The notes: generated by a model not told the origin, from the letters alone. Shown: positions 8,634 through 20,245, counted from the first letter of the stretch. The stretch is DNA of 44,944 bases from Psychromonas sp. MB-3u-54 (GCF_002836415.1 NZ_PJBP01000122.1:1-44944); one strand, 5' to 3'. Numbers and translations are program-made.

Positions 8634-11327
8634 ATGAGTTTATTAACACTAAAAGGTTTCTTTAATCCAAAATCGATAGCCGTGATTGGTGCTTCTGCAG
8701 TCCCTCATCGGGCTGGTTATTTAGTGATGAATAATCTGTTATCAGGGGGCTTTAATGGCCCGATCATGCCCGTCACGCCTAAATATTCTTCAGTGCATGG
8801 TGTGCTTGCCTATAAAAACATCAGTCAGTTGCCTATTACGCCTGAGCTGGCGGTTATTTGTACCAATGAATCTTATCTTACGGATATTTTACACGCGTTA
8901 GCAGAAAAAGGCTGCAACAGGGCGATTCTCGTTACGACTGAAAAAAATCAACAGATTGCAGCGACAGTTTATAAAACGGCAAAAGATTTAGGCATACGGC
9001 TTTTAGGGATGAGTAGTTTAGGTATTATCAACCCTTACACGAAATTAAATGCCAGTCTTGCCCATTGTCATGCGCTGCCGGGAAATATCGCTTTTATTTC
9101 ACAATCCGCTGCGGTTTGTACCTCGATATTAGATTGGGCAAACAGTAAAGGCATTGGTTTTTCTGCCTTTATTTCCATAGGGGACGGCCAGGACATTAGT
9201 TTTGCTGAATTATTGGATTATCTGGCACGTGATGCTAAAACACAATCGGTCCTTTTGTATATCGACAGTATCTCCGATGCACGTGCATTTTTATCTGCCG
9301 CGCGGGCGATCTCTCAACATAAATCTGTTGTGGTCATTAAAGCCGGCCGTTCGTTTTTAGGGGCGAAGGCCGCAGCGCTGCACAGCAATGGCCAATATGG
9401 ACATGATCGTGTTTATGATGCGGCCTTTAAACGTGTGGGTATGTTACGTGTTTATGATTTCCACGAGCTGTTTGCCGCGGTTGAGACGCTCGCCTACTCA
9501 AACTATCTGCACGGTGAGCGTTTAGCCATTATCACCAATGGCGGAGGCCTAGGCGTTTTAGCAGTCGATGATTTAGTTGAACAGGGGGGGCGGCTGGCGG
9601 AGCTTGACGAGGATTTAATGAGACAATTAAATAACTGCTTACCCGGTAACTGGTCACATAATAACCCGATCGATATGATTGGCGATGCCGATCCAAAACG
9701 TTATGCTGCGGTATTAAAGATCATTATGAACAGTGAGCAAGTTGATGCGATATTAATTATGCATTCCCCCTCGGCATTATCCGACAATGAAGGCTGTGCG
9801 CGGGCCATCATTGATGTTATTGAAAAACATCCCAACAGAAAGCGGGTTAATCTTCTGACCAACTGGACAGGTGAGGATAGCGCGAAATCCGCCCGTAAAT
9901 TATTTTCACAGGCAAAAATTGGCACCCTAAGAACACCAAAGGGCGCAGTTACTGCCTTTATGCATTTAGTACAATATCGCCGTAATAAAAAATTATTAAT
10001 GCAAACACCGAGCAGCACGCCGGAAAATTTATTTTATGATACCTACGCTGCCTCGGAATATATTAAACGTCTTGTTGACCCGGATTCAGGATTGCTAAAA
10101 CTGAATACCTTTCAAACAAAACCTATTCTGGAAGCTTATCAGCTGGAGACTATCGAAACGCTGCTGGTGGAGTCCGCACAGGAGGCCTTAGAAAAAGCCA
10201 AACATATTGGTTTTCCGTTGGCTGTGAAAATCAATTCACCCGATATTGCTTACAAATCGCTTGTCCATGGGGTGATTTTAAACATCAATAATCTGCGTGA
10301 ATTAGATGTGGCGCTGAAAGCGATTAACAAACGGGTCAAAAACTTATTACCCGATGCCCGTTTAACCGGATTTACGCTGCAGAAAATGGTCGCCAGTGGC
10401 CTCGGGTTAGAGTTACGGGTAATGATTAAACAGGATCCCATATTTGGTCCTGTTATTGCTATTTCCCAGGAAAGTGATGCGCGGGATCTGCAAACCACTC
10501 TGGAGAATTCGGTGGTCGCTTTACCGCCGTTAAACATGGCATTAGCACGTTATCTGATGATTCAGGCCATTAAAGAGAAAAAAATTCAGGTTAAAAAAGC
10601 AGCCCAGGATTTTGATATGGATGCGGTGTGCCTAATGCTGACTAAAATTTCACAAATGTTAATAGATAATCGTGCGATTAATGAGCTGGATCTTAATCCG
10701 GTGTTAGTGACGGGTAAAAAAGTGATTGTTTTAGACAGTCAAATGCATCTCCTGCATTCAGACATCAGCGCACAGAGCAAATTTGCGATCACGCCTTATC
10801 CAAAACAGTTAGAGGAGCAGGTGCGGCTTAGAAATGGTGAACAGATATTAATTCGTCCCATTAAAGCCGAAGATGAGGCGCGTCATCAAATTTTTGATGC
10901 GGCATTAAGTGAAGAGGATCGTTATAAGCGTTACTTTTCACAGCGCGGAAAAATGAGTCATGAAGAGATGGCGACCTTAACCCAGATTGATTACGAGCGA
11001 GAAATGGCCTTTATTGCCGTGCGTTTTGATGAACTTAATGAACAGGAAACCCTGGCGGTGGTTAACGCATCGGTTGACTCAGATAATATTGATGCTGAAT
11101 TTGCGATGGTGGTGCGTTCCGATTTGCAGGGCTTAGGATTAGGAAAAATATTGTTACAAAAAATCATTAAATACCAACAGGCCAAAGGCACCACTTATTT
11201 AACCGGAATGACGATGCTCTCTAATGTCGGCATGGCAAGCCTGTCTAAAAAATTAGGCTTTGAACTTGAAAGGGATATGCAGGAGGGGGTTATCAATATG
11301 AAATTAGCCCTGCAAAAGCCAAGTTGA
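8634..11327 (+). CDS. Protein lysine acetyltransferase of the PatZ/Pat type (acyl-CoA synthetase-like plus GNAT)
   Basis: Family members acetylate acetyl-CoA synthetase and other proteins using acetyl-CoA, shutting down acetate activation. The 897-aa protein has the expected order: CoA-binding domain (FFNPKSIAVIGASAVPHRAG, residues 9-28), succinyl-CoA-ligase-like domains to about residue 450, an ATP-grasp-like region at about 480-700, and a C-terminal GNAT domain from about 725 whose acetyl-CoA loop LQGLGLGK ends near 838. E. coli PatZ/YfiQ is 886 aa. ATG 8634 is preferred to TTG 8628 because AAGGG lies 10 bases upstream. It stands alone between norM and pepN. In the family the acyl-CoA-synthetase half is usually regulatory rather than catalytic; that was not tested here. 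Confidence 0.88.
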   Translation: MSLLTLKGFFNPKSIAVIGASAVPHRAGYLVMNNLLSGGFNGPIMPVTPKYSSVHGVLAYKNISQLPITPELAVICTNESYLTDILHALAEKGCNRAILVTTEKNQQIAATVYKTAKDLGIRLLGMSSLGIINPYTKLNASLAHCHALPGNIAFISQSAAVCTSILDWANSKGIGFSAFISIGDGQDISFAELLDYLARDAKTQSVLLYIDSISDARAFLSAARAISQHKSVVVIKAGRSFLGAKAAALHSNGQYGHDRVYDAAFKRVGMLRVYDFHELFAAVETLAYSNYLHGERLAIITNGGGLGVLAVDDLVEQGGRLAELDEDLMRQLNNCLPGNWSHNNPIDMIGDADPKRYAAVLKIIMNSEQVDAILIMHSPSALSDNEGCARAIIDVIEKHPNRKRVNLLTNWTGEDSAKSARKLFSQAKIGTLRTPKGAVTAFMHLVQYRRNKKLLMQTPSSTPENLFYDTYAASEYIKRLVDPDSGLLKLNTFQTKPILEAYQLETIETLLVESAQEALEKAKHIGFPLAVKINSPDIAYKSLVHGVILNINNLRELDVALKAINKRVKNLLPDARLTGFTLQKMVASGLGLELRVMIKQDPIFGPVIAISQESDARDLQTTLENSVVALPPLNMALARYLMIQAIKEKKIQVKKAAQDFDMDAVCLMLTKISQMLIDNRAINELDLNPVLVTGKKVIVLDSQMHLLHSDISAQSKFAITPYPKQLEEQVRLRNGEQILIRPIKAEDEARHQIFDAALSEEDRYKRYFSQRGKMSHEEMATLTQIDYEREMAFIAVRFDELNEQETLAVVNASVDSDNIDAEFAMVVRSDLQGLGLGKILLQKIIKYQQAKGTTYLTGMTMLSNVGMASLSKKLGFELERDMQEGVINMKLALQKPS

Positions 11328-11438
11328 ATGACTTTTTTTTTGCAAGTTTACGGATAAGCGCTTAGCATAGCTTAAGCATTAGTATTCATCATTATAAATT
11401 CATCATTATAAATTCACTATAAAAAAGAGTGCCTTAAA
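11328..11438. other. patZ-pepN spacer with short direct repeat
   Basis: The spacer holds a T9 tract right after the patZ-like stop codon, a partial inverted repeat GCTTAGCATAGCTTAAGC and two tandem copies of TCATCATTATAAAT before pepN. No clear terminator hairpin with a T run was seen. Confidence 0.5.
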
Positions 11439-14081
11439 ATGAGTCAAGTTACCTCGATTGAAAATATTGTAGAAAAAAATTCAAAAGAAAAATACCTTTC
11501 AGATTATAAGGTGTCGGATTATGAGATAGACAGCATTGATCTCGAATTTGAGCTTTATGATACTGCTACTTTAGTCAAAGCCGTGAGCTCCGTGGTCCGT
11601 GTTGGTGGGGATGATCAACCTCTGTTTTTATTCGGTGAGCAGTTACAACTTAATAAACTGTTGGTTAATGGTGTTAACCATTCGGATTATAAGCTGGTGG
11701 AAGACGGTTTAGAACTGTCTCATCTGCCGCAGACCTTCACGCTGGAAATTCATACTGAACTAAACCCGCAGGCAAATACGTCATATTCAGGTTTATATAA
11801 ATCAGGGGGGGCATTTTGCACTCAATGTGAAGCGGAAGGTTTTAGGCGCATTACTTATTATCTGGACAGACCCGATGTAATGGCTAAATTTACCACCAAA
11901 ATCAGTGCAGATAAAAGCTTGTACCCTTTTCTTCTATCCAATGGTAATCGCGTTGATCAGGGCGATTTAGCCGATGGACGGCATTGGGTTAGCTGGTCTG
12001 ATCCCTTTCCAAAGCCTGCTTATCTGTTTGCCCTGGTGGGCGGAGACTTTGATTGTTTAAAAGATACCTTTACCACCAAAAGCGGCCGCGAAGTGGCTTT
12101 AGCGCTATTTGTAGATAAAGGTAATCTGGATAAAACGGCCCATGCCATGATTTCACTGAAAAAGGCCATGTTATGGGATGAGCAGCGCTTTAATCTTGAA
12201 TACGATTTAGATATTTACATGATCGTTGCGGTGGATTTCTTTAATATGGGGGCGATGGAAAATAAAGGCTTAAATATCTTTAATTCCAAATTTGTTCTGG
12301 CGAATGCGCAAAGTGCAACGGATCAGGATTTTTTAGGTATTGAAGCTGTGATCGGTCATGAATATTTTCATAACTGGACGGGTAACCGAATTACCTGCCG
12401 CGACTGGTTCCAATTGAGCTTGAAAGAGGGATTAACCGTTTTTCGCGATCAGGAGTTCAGTTCAGATCTGGGCAGCCGCAGTGTTAATCGTATTTCTAAT
12501 GTAAAAACCATGCGTAATCATCAGTTTGCTGAAGATGCAGGGCCAATGTCACATCCTATTCGTCCCGCATCTGTGATGGAAATGAATAATTTTTATACCT
12601 TAACTGTGTATGAAAAAGGATCTGAAGTTATCCGTATGCTGCACACTTTATTAGGTGAAACTGCATTCCAGCAGGGCATGGAGTTATATGTTGACCGTCA
12701 TGACGGGCAAGCTGTCACCTGTGATGATTTTATTGCCGCGATGCAGGATGCAAGTAATATTGATTTAACCCTGTTTAAACGTTGGTATTCACAATCCGGC
12801 ACACCGCATGTGTATGTCAGCGATCATTTTGATCCGCTAACAAACTGTTATCAAATGACCTTTAAACAAAAAACGCAGCCCACCGCGGATCAAAAAGTAA
12901 AACAAGCGCTGCATATTCCGATCGCGATTGAGTTATTGAATAAGCAGGGCGTTGCCCTGAAGCTCGCGGATAATCAAACTAATACAATATTAAGTTTAAC
13001 CCATACGGAGCAGACTTTTGTCTTTCATAATCTTAGCGAAAAACCTGTTCCCTCGTTATTCAGAGGTTTTTCAGCGCCGGTAAAATACCAGTATGCCTAC
13101 TCGGATTTACAGCTTTTACATTTGATGAATTTCGCCAGTGATGAATTTTCCCGCTGGGATGCAGGACAAACATTATTTAATAAATACCTGGTTGAAAATG
13201 TGCGCCGTCTGCAGGATAAACAATCGATGCAGCTGCCGGAATTGTTTATTAAAGGTTTTAAAGAGGTGCTGGTCAGTGAGTTATTAGATCCTGCACTTAT
13301 TACCTGTATGTTTGACTTTATTTCTGAAAACGGGGCAATGGAATTATTTGACCGGGTTGATATTGAAGCGCTGCACCGGGCACGTGAATTTATGCTCAGC
13401 CAACTGGCGACGGATTTACACTCTGAATTTATAAGTGTTTATCATGCCCACCAAGTGGCGGGTGAGTACCAGCCGGTCACCGAGGATATCGCTTTCCGTC
13501 AACTGGCTAATATGGCATTGTTATTTATTGCCAAGGCGGATCCTGTCTTAGGCAATGAACTGGTGGTGAAACAAATTACCCAGTGCAATAATATGACCGA
13601 TCACCTGGCCGGGTTAGTTGCGGCGAACAGTGCTTCGCTTGCATGTCGGGAAACGGTTATGCAGGATTTTGAAGAGAAGTGGTTTGAAAATGGGCTGGTG
13701 ATGGATAAATGGTTTGCGATTCAGGCAAGCCAGGATCAGACTGATGTATTGAATAATGTCAAAACATTGTTTAAGCATCGCAGTTTTGATTTCAATAACC
13801 CGAACAGATTACGCTCCCTAGTGGGCGCATTCGCGCAAAATAACCCTTATCATTTTCATGCCGCAGACGGCAGTGGTTATCGCTTCTTAACCGATCAGTT
13901 GATAAAATTAAACAAGCAGAATCCGCAGGTGGCTGCGCGCTTAATAACCCCGTTAATTCAATTCAAACGCTTGGATCAAAATCGTACAAATTTAATTAAA
14001 AAGCAGTTAAATCGTTTGCTAGCACTTGATGATTTAGCATTAGATTTATATGAGAAAGTCAGTAAAGCACTGATCCAGTAA
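11439..14081 (+). CDS. pepN: Aminopeptidase N (M1 metallopeptidase)
   Basis: Cytoplasmic zinc exopeptidase that removes N-terminal residues and finishes peptide breakdown. The 880-aa protein is colinear with E. coli PepN (870 aa) and has the substrate-recognition GAMEN at residues 271-275, the zinc motif HEYFH at 307-311 and the third zinc ligand E330 in LSLKEG. The C-terminal helical domain is complete, ending in LYEKVSKALIQ. The N-terminus is about 10 residues longer than the E. coli protein; the ATG chosen has only a weak ribosome-binding site (GAGTG), so a later start cannot be excluded. Two stem-loops lie downstream. Monocistronic by context. Confidence 0.96.
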   Translation: MSQVTSIENIVEKNSKEKYLSDYKVSDYEIDSIDLEFELYDTATLVKAVSSVVRVGGDDQPLFLFGEQLQLNKLLVNGVNHSDYKLVEDGLELSHLPQTFTLEIHTELNPQANTSYSGLYKSGGAFCTQCEAEGFRRITYYLDRPDVMAKFTTKISADKSLYPFLLSNGNRVDQGDLADGRHWVSWSDPFPKPAYLFALVGGDFDCLKDTFTTKSGREVALALFVDKGNLDKTAHAMISLKKAMLWDEQRFNLEYDLDIYMIVAVDFFNMGAMENKGLNIFNSKFVLANAQSATDQDFLGIEAVIGHEYFHNWTGNRITCRDWFQLSLKEGLTVFRDQEFSSDLGSRSVNRISNVKTMRNHQFAEDAGPMSHPIRPASVMEMNNFYTLTVYEKGSEVIRMLHTLLGETAFQQGMELYVDRHDGQAVTCDDFIAAMQDASNIDLTLFKRWYSQSGTPHVYVSDHFDPLTNCYQMTFKQKTQPTADQKVKQALHIPIAIELLNKQGVALKLADNQTNTILSLTHTEQTFVFHNLSEKPVPSLFRGFSAPVKYQYAYSDLQLLHLMNFASDEFSRWDAGQTLFNKYLVENVRRLQDKQSMQLPELFIKGFKEVLVSELLDPALITCMFDFISENGAMELFDRVDIEALHRAREFMLSQLATDLHSEFISVYHAHQVAGEYQPVTEDIAFRQLANMALLFIAKADPVLGNELVVKQITQCNNMTDHLAGLVAANSASLACRETVMQDFEEKWFENGLVMDKWFAIQASQDQTDVLNNVKTLFKHRSFDFNNPNRLRSLVGAFAQNNPYHFHAADGSGYRFLTDQLIKLNKQNPQVAARLITPLIQFKRLDQNRTNLIKKQLNRLLALDDLALDLYEKVSKALIQ

Positions 14082-14097
14082 CTTATATAAGTTATAT

Positions 14098-14141
14098 ATA
14101 CCCAAATTATTTGAAGATGCATCTTCAAGTAGTTTGGGTAT
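14098..14141. repeat. 44-bp near-perfect palindrome, minimal MITE
   Basis: ATACCCAAATTATTTGAAGA and its inverted partner meet at TGCA, symmetric about 14119.5. The sequence equals the two ends of the element at 3655-3923 joined without an interior. It lies just after pepN and may act as a stem-loop in the mRNA. Confidence 0.85.
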
Positions 14142-14163
14142 CAGTTATTAAAGTGATCCAGTC

Positions 14164-14193
14164 AGCCTTTTTGCATATTCAAAAAGGCTTTTT
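14164..14193 (+). terminator. Rho-independent terminator after pepN
   Basis: AGCCTTTTT and AAAAAGGCT form a 9-bp stem with an 8-base loop, followed by T residues. It is the more conventional of the two stem-loops downstream of pepN. Confidence 0.85.
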
Positions 14194-14267
14194 CAACTCG
14201 AAGTGATCTAATTCAATCTTTTTTATTGTGGTTAATAGACAATAATTTTTTATTACAATAAAAAGTT

Positions 14268-15689
14268 ATGTCTATGTTTAGTCAATATTTAAAGTATCTA
14301 TTACCTGTGATCATCCCTCTCATTATTCTTCTTTTACCCAGCGACAGTTTTGGTATTGTTGGACTCACCCTAATTGAACAAAGAGTGATCGCTATTTTCG
14401 CGCTGGCTGCACTTTGCTGGGTATTAGAGCCGATCCCTATTTTCGCGACCTCAGTGGTTATTATTGTCTCTGAATTGTTATTAATTTCCGACAAGGGTTT
14501 ATGGTTTTTTAAAACACCCAGCCCGGATTTAGGACATTTAATCGATTATCAAACGATTATGGCAACCTTTGCATCCCCTATTATTATGCTTTTTTTAGGG
14601 GGATTCTTTTTGGCGATGGCGGCCACTAAATATCGATTAGATGTTAACTTGGCCAGAGTATTACTCAAACCCTTTGGCAATAAGCCCAAATATGTGATGT
14701 TGGGTCTGATGATGATAACCGCTGTTTTCTCCATGTTTATGAGTAATACAGCCACCACAGTGATGATGTTATCCATCCTATCTCCGGTTATTGCCCTGCT
14801 TGCGACCAAAGACTTAGGCAAAGTTGCATTCTCCTTATCTGTGCCCGTCGCCGCTAATATCGGTGGTATAGGCACGCCTATTGGTACCCCTCCCAATGCA
14901 ATCGCATTAAAGTATTTAGTCAATGAAAATAGCATTTCTTTTGGGGAATGGATGGTCTTTGGTGTGCCCTTTGTGGTGGTGATGTTATTTATCGCCTGGT
15001 TACTGTTAATCAAATTATTTCCAACATCAACCGAGCAAATAGATCTCAACATTAAAGGTAAATTTTTAAAAACGCCTAAAGCTATTACGGTTTATATTAC
15101 CTTTATCGGCACTATTCTATTATGGTTAATGGGTGATATACACGGGATGAATGCCTATGTGGTGGCATTAATCCCGGTCGCTGTGTTTGTGACCTTTAAG
15201 ATTATTAATAAAGAGGATTTAAAGCGCATCTCCTGGGATGTTTTATGGCTGGTATCAGGCGGTATTGCATTAGGTGTCGCATTAGATAAATCCGGTCTTG
15301 CGGAGCATGCGGTTGATGCTATCCCTTTCGGCGGTCTGCATCCTCTTTTATTAATCCTTGGCGCTTCCATATTATGTTTAGTGATGGCGAATTTCATCTC
15401 CCACACGGCGGCCGCCAATTTACTACTGCCCCTGATTGCCGCATTAGCCACAACAATGCAGTCTTTATTACCCTACGGCGGTGAAGTTGTCTTAATTCTG
15501 GCGGTCACTTTTGCAGCGTCCTTAGGAATGTCATTGCCGATCAGCACGCCTCCTAATGCACTTGCTTATGCATCGGGCAATATTGAAACCAGGCAGATGG
15601 CAAAAATAGGCGTGATTATTGGTGTTGTTGGCGTATTGGTCGCTTTTGCTATGTTATTTATTATGAATAAAACCAATTTTATTGGTTAA
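14268..15689 (+). CDS. SLC13/DASS-family anion (dicarboxylate) transporter
   Basis: Probable Na+-coupled uptake of di- or tricarboxylates or sulfate across the inner membrane. The 473-aa protein has many hydrophobic segments and the two pseudo-symmetric substrate/Na+ hairpin motifs of the family: SNT at 159-161 (FMSNTATTVMML) and SHT at 378-380 (FISHTAAANLLLP). The second motif has His where the best-studied members have Asn. IGTPIGTPPN at 201-210 and MSLPISTPPN near the C-terminus are the paired loop signatures. The start codon has a weak ribosome-binding site; ATG 14274 is an alternative. A receiver-domain gene begins 23 bp downstream, so the two form an operon. Substrate cannot be told from sequence. 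Confidence 0.88.
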   Translation: MSMFSQYLKYLLPVIIPLIILLLPSDSFGIVGLTLIEQRVIAIFALAALCWVLEPIPIFATSVVIIVSELLLISDKGLWFFKTPSPDLGHLIDYQTIMATFASPIIMLFLGGFFLAMAATKYRLDVNLARVLLKPFGNKPKYVMLGLMMITAVFSMFMSNTATTVMMLSILSPVIALLATKDLGKVAFSLSVPVAANIGGIGTPIGTPPNAIALKYLVNENSISFGEWMVFGVPFVVVMLFIAWLLLIKLFPTSTEQIDLNIKGKFLKTPKAITVYITFIGTILLWLMGDIHGMNAYVVALIPVAVFVTFKIINKEDLKRISWDVLWLVSGGIALGVALDKSGLAEHAVDAIPFGGLHPLLLILGASILCLVMANFISHTAAANLLLPLIAALATTMQSLLPYGGEVVLILAVTFAASLGMSLPISTPPNALAYASGNIETRQMAKIGVIIGVVGVLVAFAMLFIMNKTNFIG

Positions 15690-15712
15690 GCAATTTTAAG
15701 AGAGGAAGAAAA

Positions 15713-16189
15713 ATGGAAAAAATTAATATTATTTGTGTTGATGATGAACGTGAAGTATTGGAATCGGTCAGCCGCGACCTCGATTATTTTAGCGATATGT
15801 TTAATATTGAAGAGTGTGAGTCTGCTTTTGAATGCTTGGCGTTATTAGAAGAGTTCGATGAGCAGCAAGAATATGTCGCATTGATTATTTCGGATCATAT
15901 TATGCCTGAAAAATCGGGGGTAGAATTATTGACCGAAGTGGCAATGGATAATCGTTTTGCAGGCACTAAAAAATTACTGTTAACCGGCCTTGCAACACAA
16001 GCTGATACTATTCAGGCAATCAATAACGCTAAACTTGATAACTTTTTGGCAAAAGTCTGGGATCCAAAAGAGTTACTGCAAATGGTAAAAGAGTTAATCA
16101 CTGAGTATATTATTGAGAAAGGGATCGATTATGAGGAATATATAGAAAAACTCGATGCACCAACCTTATATCGATTACTCAAATCTTAA
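15713..16189 (+). CDS. Single-domain (receiver) response regulator
   Basis: A 158-aa CheY-like receiver protein with no output domain. Acidic pocket D10-D11 (ICVDDERE), phospho-acceptor D61 in ISDHIMPEKSG, switch T91 in LLLTGLA and the conserved lysine K114 in FLAKVWDP are all present, so it should be phosphorylated. The C-terminal 30-40 residues are charged and probably helical (EYIIEKGIDYEEYIEKLD), beyond a minimal receiver. AGAGGAAG gives a strong ribosome-binding site. It follows the SLC13 transporter by 23 bp. No histidine kinase is in the window, so the partner is unknown; receivers of this REC-only type sometimes pass phosphate or signal to c-di-GMP enzymes, which is only a suggestion here. 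Confidence 0.88.
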   Translation: MEKINIICVDDEREVLESVSRDLDYFSDMFNIEECESAFECLALLEEFDEQQEYVALIISDHIMPEKSGVELLTEVAMDNRFAGTKKLLLTGLATQADTIQAINNAKLDNFLAKVWDPKELLQMVKELITEYIIEKGIDYEEYIEKLDAPTLYRLLKS

Positions 16190-16194
16190 TCGCG

Positions 16195-16345
16195 AGCCAA
16201 TCAACAGCGGATAACGCTGCGCCCGTAGGGTGCACTTCAGCACCGATTGCTGCTGCTTGCGGTGCATAAAATGCACCCTACCTATAACCCTTTAGCCCAT
16301 AGGGTGCACTCCGCTGCTTGCTAATGTATTAGGACTTAAACGGCT
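16195..16345. repeat. Family D palindromic units between convergent genes
   Basis: Three variants of the TAGGGTGCAC unit lie between the receiver gene and cysZ: CCGTAGGGTGCACTTCAGCACC, GGTGCATAAAATGCACCCTAC (a hairpin with 7-bp arms) and ATAGGGTGCACTCC. They may serve as a bidirectional transcription end. Confidence 0.8.
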
Positions 16346-16361
16346 CTGTGTTTTTACCTAA

Positions 16362-17135
16362 TCAACCGGGACTTCTGCTGCTGATCGATTCTTGTTTATA
16401 GACATCCACCCAAAAAGCCGTTGCGCCGCACACCGCAATCGGCATGATGATAAAGTTTATGATCGGCAGAGTCGTAAACAAACTCACCAGCATTCCGAAA
16501 GTCAAATTTTTGCCTAAGCGTTTTCTTAATGCCTGTTTCATTGTTGCAAAAGGAATCTTATGATTATCAAAGGGAAAATCTGCATATTGTATGGCCATCA
16601 TCCAACCTGCAAATACAAACCAGATAAAGGGGGCAACTATTTGTCCAAAACCCGGGATTAAAAATAATAGACCGCAGAACAACATTCTTGGCAAGAAGTA
16701 AGCCAGTTTTTGTAACTCGCGTTTAAAGGTACGCGGTAAATCTTTAACAAGATCGGACAAGCTTGAATCACCCAATGGCTGATTGGTTAATATTGTTTCC
16801 GTTTTTTCTGCCAATAAACCGTTAAAAGGGGCGGCGATTAAATTAGCGACAGCGGAAAAAACAAAGGTAAAAGCGAATAAAATGGTCAGCACTAAAAGAG
16901 GCCATAAAAGATAATTTAACCAACTTAAAAATTCTGGTAAGCCTGCCATATAACTGTCTATCCATTGTGTTATTGAACTGAACAGAAACCAAAAAGCAGC
17001 GGCAAAAATAAGTATATTAATCATTAACGGTATCAATACAAAAAGCCGCAATTTGGGATGGCTGATAAGTTTTGCGCCTTTAAGGAGATAACCTACACCG
17101 GAAAGGGGCTGTCTTATAAGTTGATTTTGGATCAT
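16362..17135 (-). CDS. cysZ: CysZ-type sulfate transporter
   Basis: Inner-membrane protein for sulfate uptake supporting cysteine synthesis. The 257-aa protein agrees in length with E. coli CysZ (253) and has four main hydrophobic stretches (about residues 30-55, 65-105, 145-180 and 205-240) and the family start GVGYLLKGAKLISHPKLRLF. It is divergent from zipA-ligA, the same arrangement as in enteric bacteria, which supports the identification. ATG 17135 was chosen; upstream on the minus strand TTTAAAGAGTAAATT supplies GAG. No CysB site was recognised. Confidence 0.92.
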   Translation of the reverse strand: MIQNQLIRQPLSGVGYLLKGAKLISHPKLRLFVLIPLMINILIFAAAFWFLFSSITQWIDSYMAGLPEFLSWLNYLLWPLLVLTILFAFTFVFSAVANLIAAPFNGLLAEKTETILTNQPLGDSSLSDLVKDLPRTFKRELQKLAYFLPRMLFCGLLFLIPGFGQIVAPFIWFVFAGWMMAIQYADFPFDNHKIPFATMKQALRKRLGKNLTFGMLVSLFTTLPIINFIIMPIAVCGATAFWVDVYKQESISSRSPG

Positions 17136-17302
17136 AATTTACTCTTTAAAGTTATCAAAAACAGAAGTCTAACTAAAAAGTCGGGCTTTGTATAAATGTG
17201 TAACAGTTTTATAAAAAAATAGTGGCAATATGTAGACGCTTTCATTTAATCAAGGTATTTTAACAGTCATCTAATTCTATTTTGCAATTAAGAGAACTTA
17301 CC

Positions 17303-18172
17303 ATGCAGCATTTTCAATCTATTCTTATTTTTATTGGGTTACTTGCCATTGGCGCAGTATTAATTCATGGATATTTAACTCATCGTAAAGAAAAAAAAGT
17401 ACTGTTTGAGAAGAAAATAACCACTGATATTTTCTCTGAAAAAGAAAATTCGGACCCAACTAAAGATGGCATTATTGATGATTTAGCGTTCAGTCATTCG
17501 ATTGATGAAGACTCTCAAGAGCAAATCGATTTTTCAATTTCAGAAGATGATCATCTTGAAGATCTTCATTTTGATGGGCAAGAGGACAGTGATAATAAAG
17601 CAGAATCAAATATTCACATTTCTGATTCTGATTCTGATCTAAATGACTCGCTGCAAGAATCTTCTTTAAATGCCAGTGAGACAGATCAAGAAAAAACAGA
17701 TGGCAAAGTCAATTACTTTGAGTTAGAAGCGGATGATAAAAATCTCGCAGAAAATGATCAATCAAAGGATGTCTTTATTTATAACGTTGTTGCAAAACAG
17801 GGCTCTAAAATATTCGGCAATGATTTATTGCAGTTTTTCTTAACCTCCGGTTTCCGTTTCGGTGAGCGATCTATTTTTCACCGTCATTTACATTCCGACG
17901 GCAACGGACCGATTTTATTTAGTATTGCTAATATGGTCAAGCCGGGTGTCTTTGATCCGGATCGGATGGGACGCATTGCCTGCGAAGGGGTGTCATTTTT
18001 TATTGTTGCGCCAAATCCGGAGATTAATATTAAAACCGCATTTGATATGATGCTCACCGCAGTAGGGCAGATGACCGAAGAGTTTGACTGTGTGGTTTTA
18101 AATGCAGATCGAACGCCGCTAACGGAGCAGGAGTACAGGGATGATCACCAGCGGCTAATGCGTTATGTCTAA
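17303..18172 (+). CDS. zipA: Cell-division protein ZipA
   Basis: Inner-membrane anchor that ties FtsZ to the membrane and helps assemble the divisome. The 289-aa product has a single N-terminal membrane segment (SILIFIGLLAIGAVLIHGYL, about residues 6-25), a basic patch HRKEKK, a long acidic, low-complexity linker rich in Asp, Glu and Ser (about 40-150), and the C-terminal FtsZ-binding domain (from about 158, with DLLQFFLTSGFRFGERSIF). ATG 17303 has AAGAGA 8 bases upstream and gives the family N-terminus; an upstream TTG at 17282 is rejected. It is followed by a terminator and then ligA, as in many gammaproteobacteria. Confidence 0.94.
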   Translation: MQHFQSILIFIGLLAIGAVLIHGYLTHRKEKKVLFEKKITTDIFSEKENSDPTKDGIIDDLAFSHSIDEDSQEQIDFSISEDDHLEDLHFDGQEDSDNKAESNIHISDSDSDLNDSLQESSLNASETDQEKTDGKVNYFELEADDKNLAENDQSKDVFIYNVVAKQGSKIFGNDLLQFFLTSGFRFGERSIFHRHLHSDGNGPILFSIANMVKPGVFDPDRMGRIACEGVSFFIVAPNPEINIKTAFDMMLTAVGQMTEEFDCVVLNADRTPLTEQEYRDDHQRLMRYV

Positions 18173-18198
18173 TTGTTAGCAAGCGAAACATAAAATAA

Positions 18199-18223
18199 AA
18201 CCTCGGGCAGCGAGGTTTTTTTA
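18199..18223 (+). terminator. Terminator between zipA and ligA
   Basis: AACCTCG and CGAGGTT form a stem with a 5-base loop, followed by seven T residues. It ends 16 bp before ligA, so ligA may need its own promoter or read-through. Confidence 0.88.
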
Positions 18224-18226
18224 TAA

Positions 18227-20245
<2,019 letters not shown>

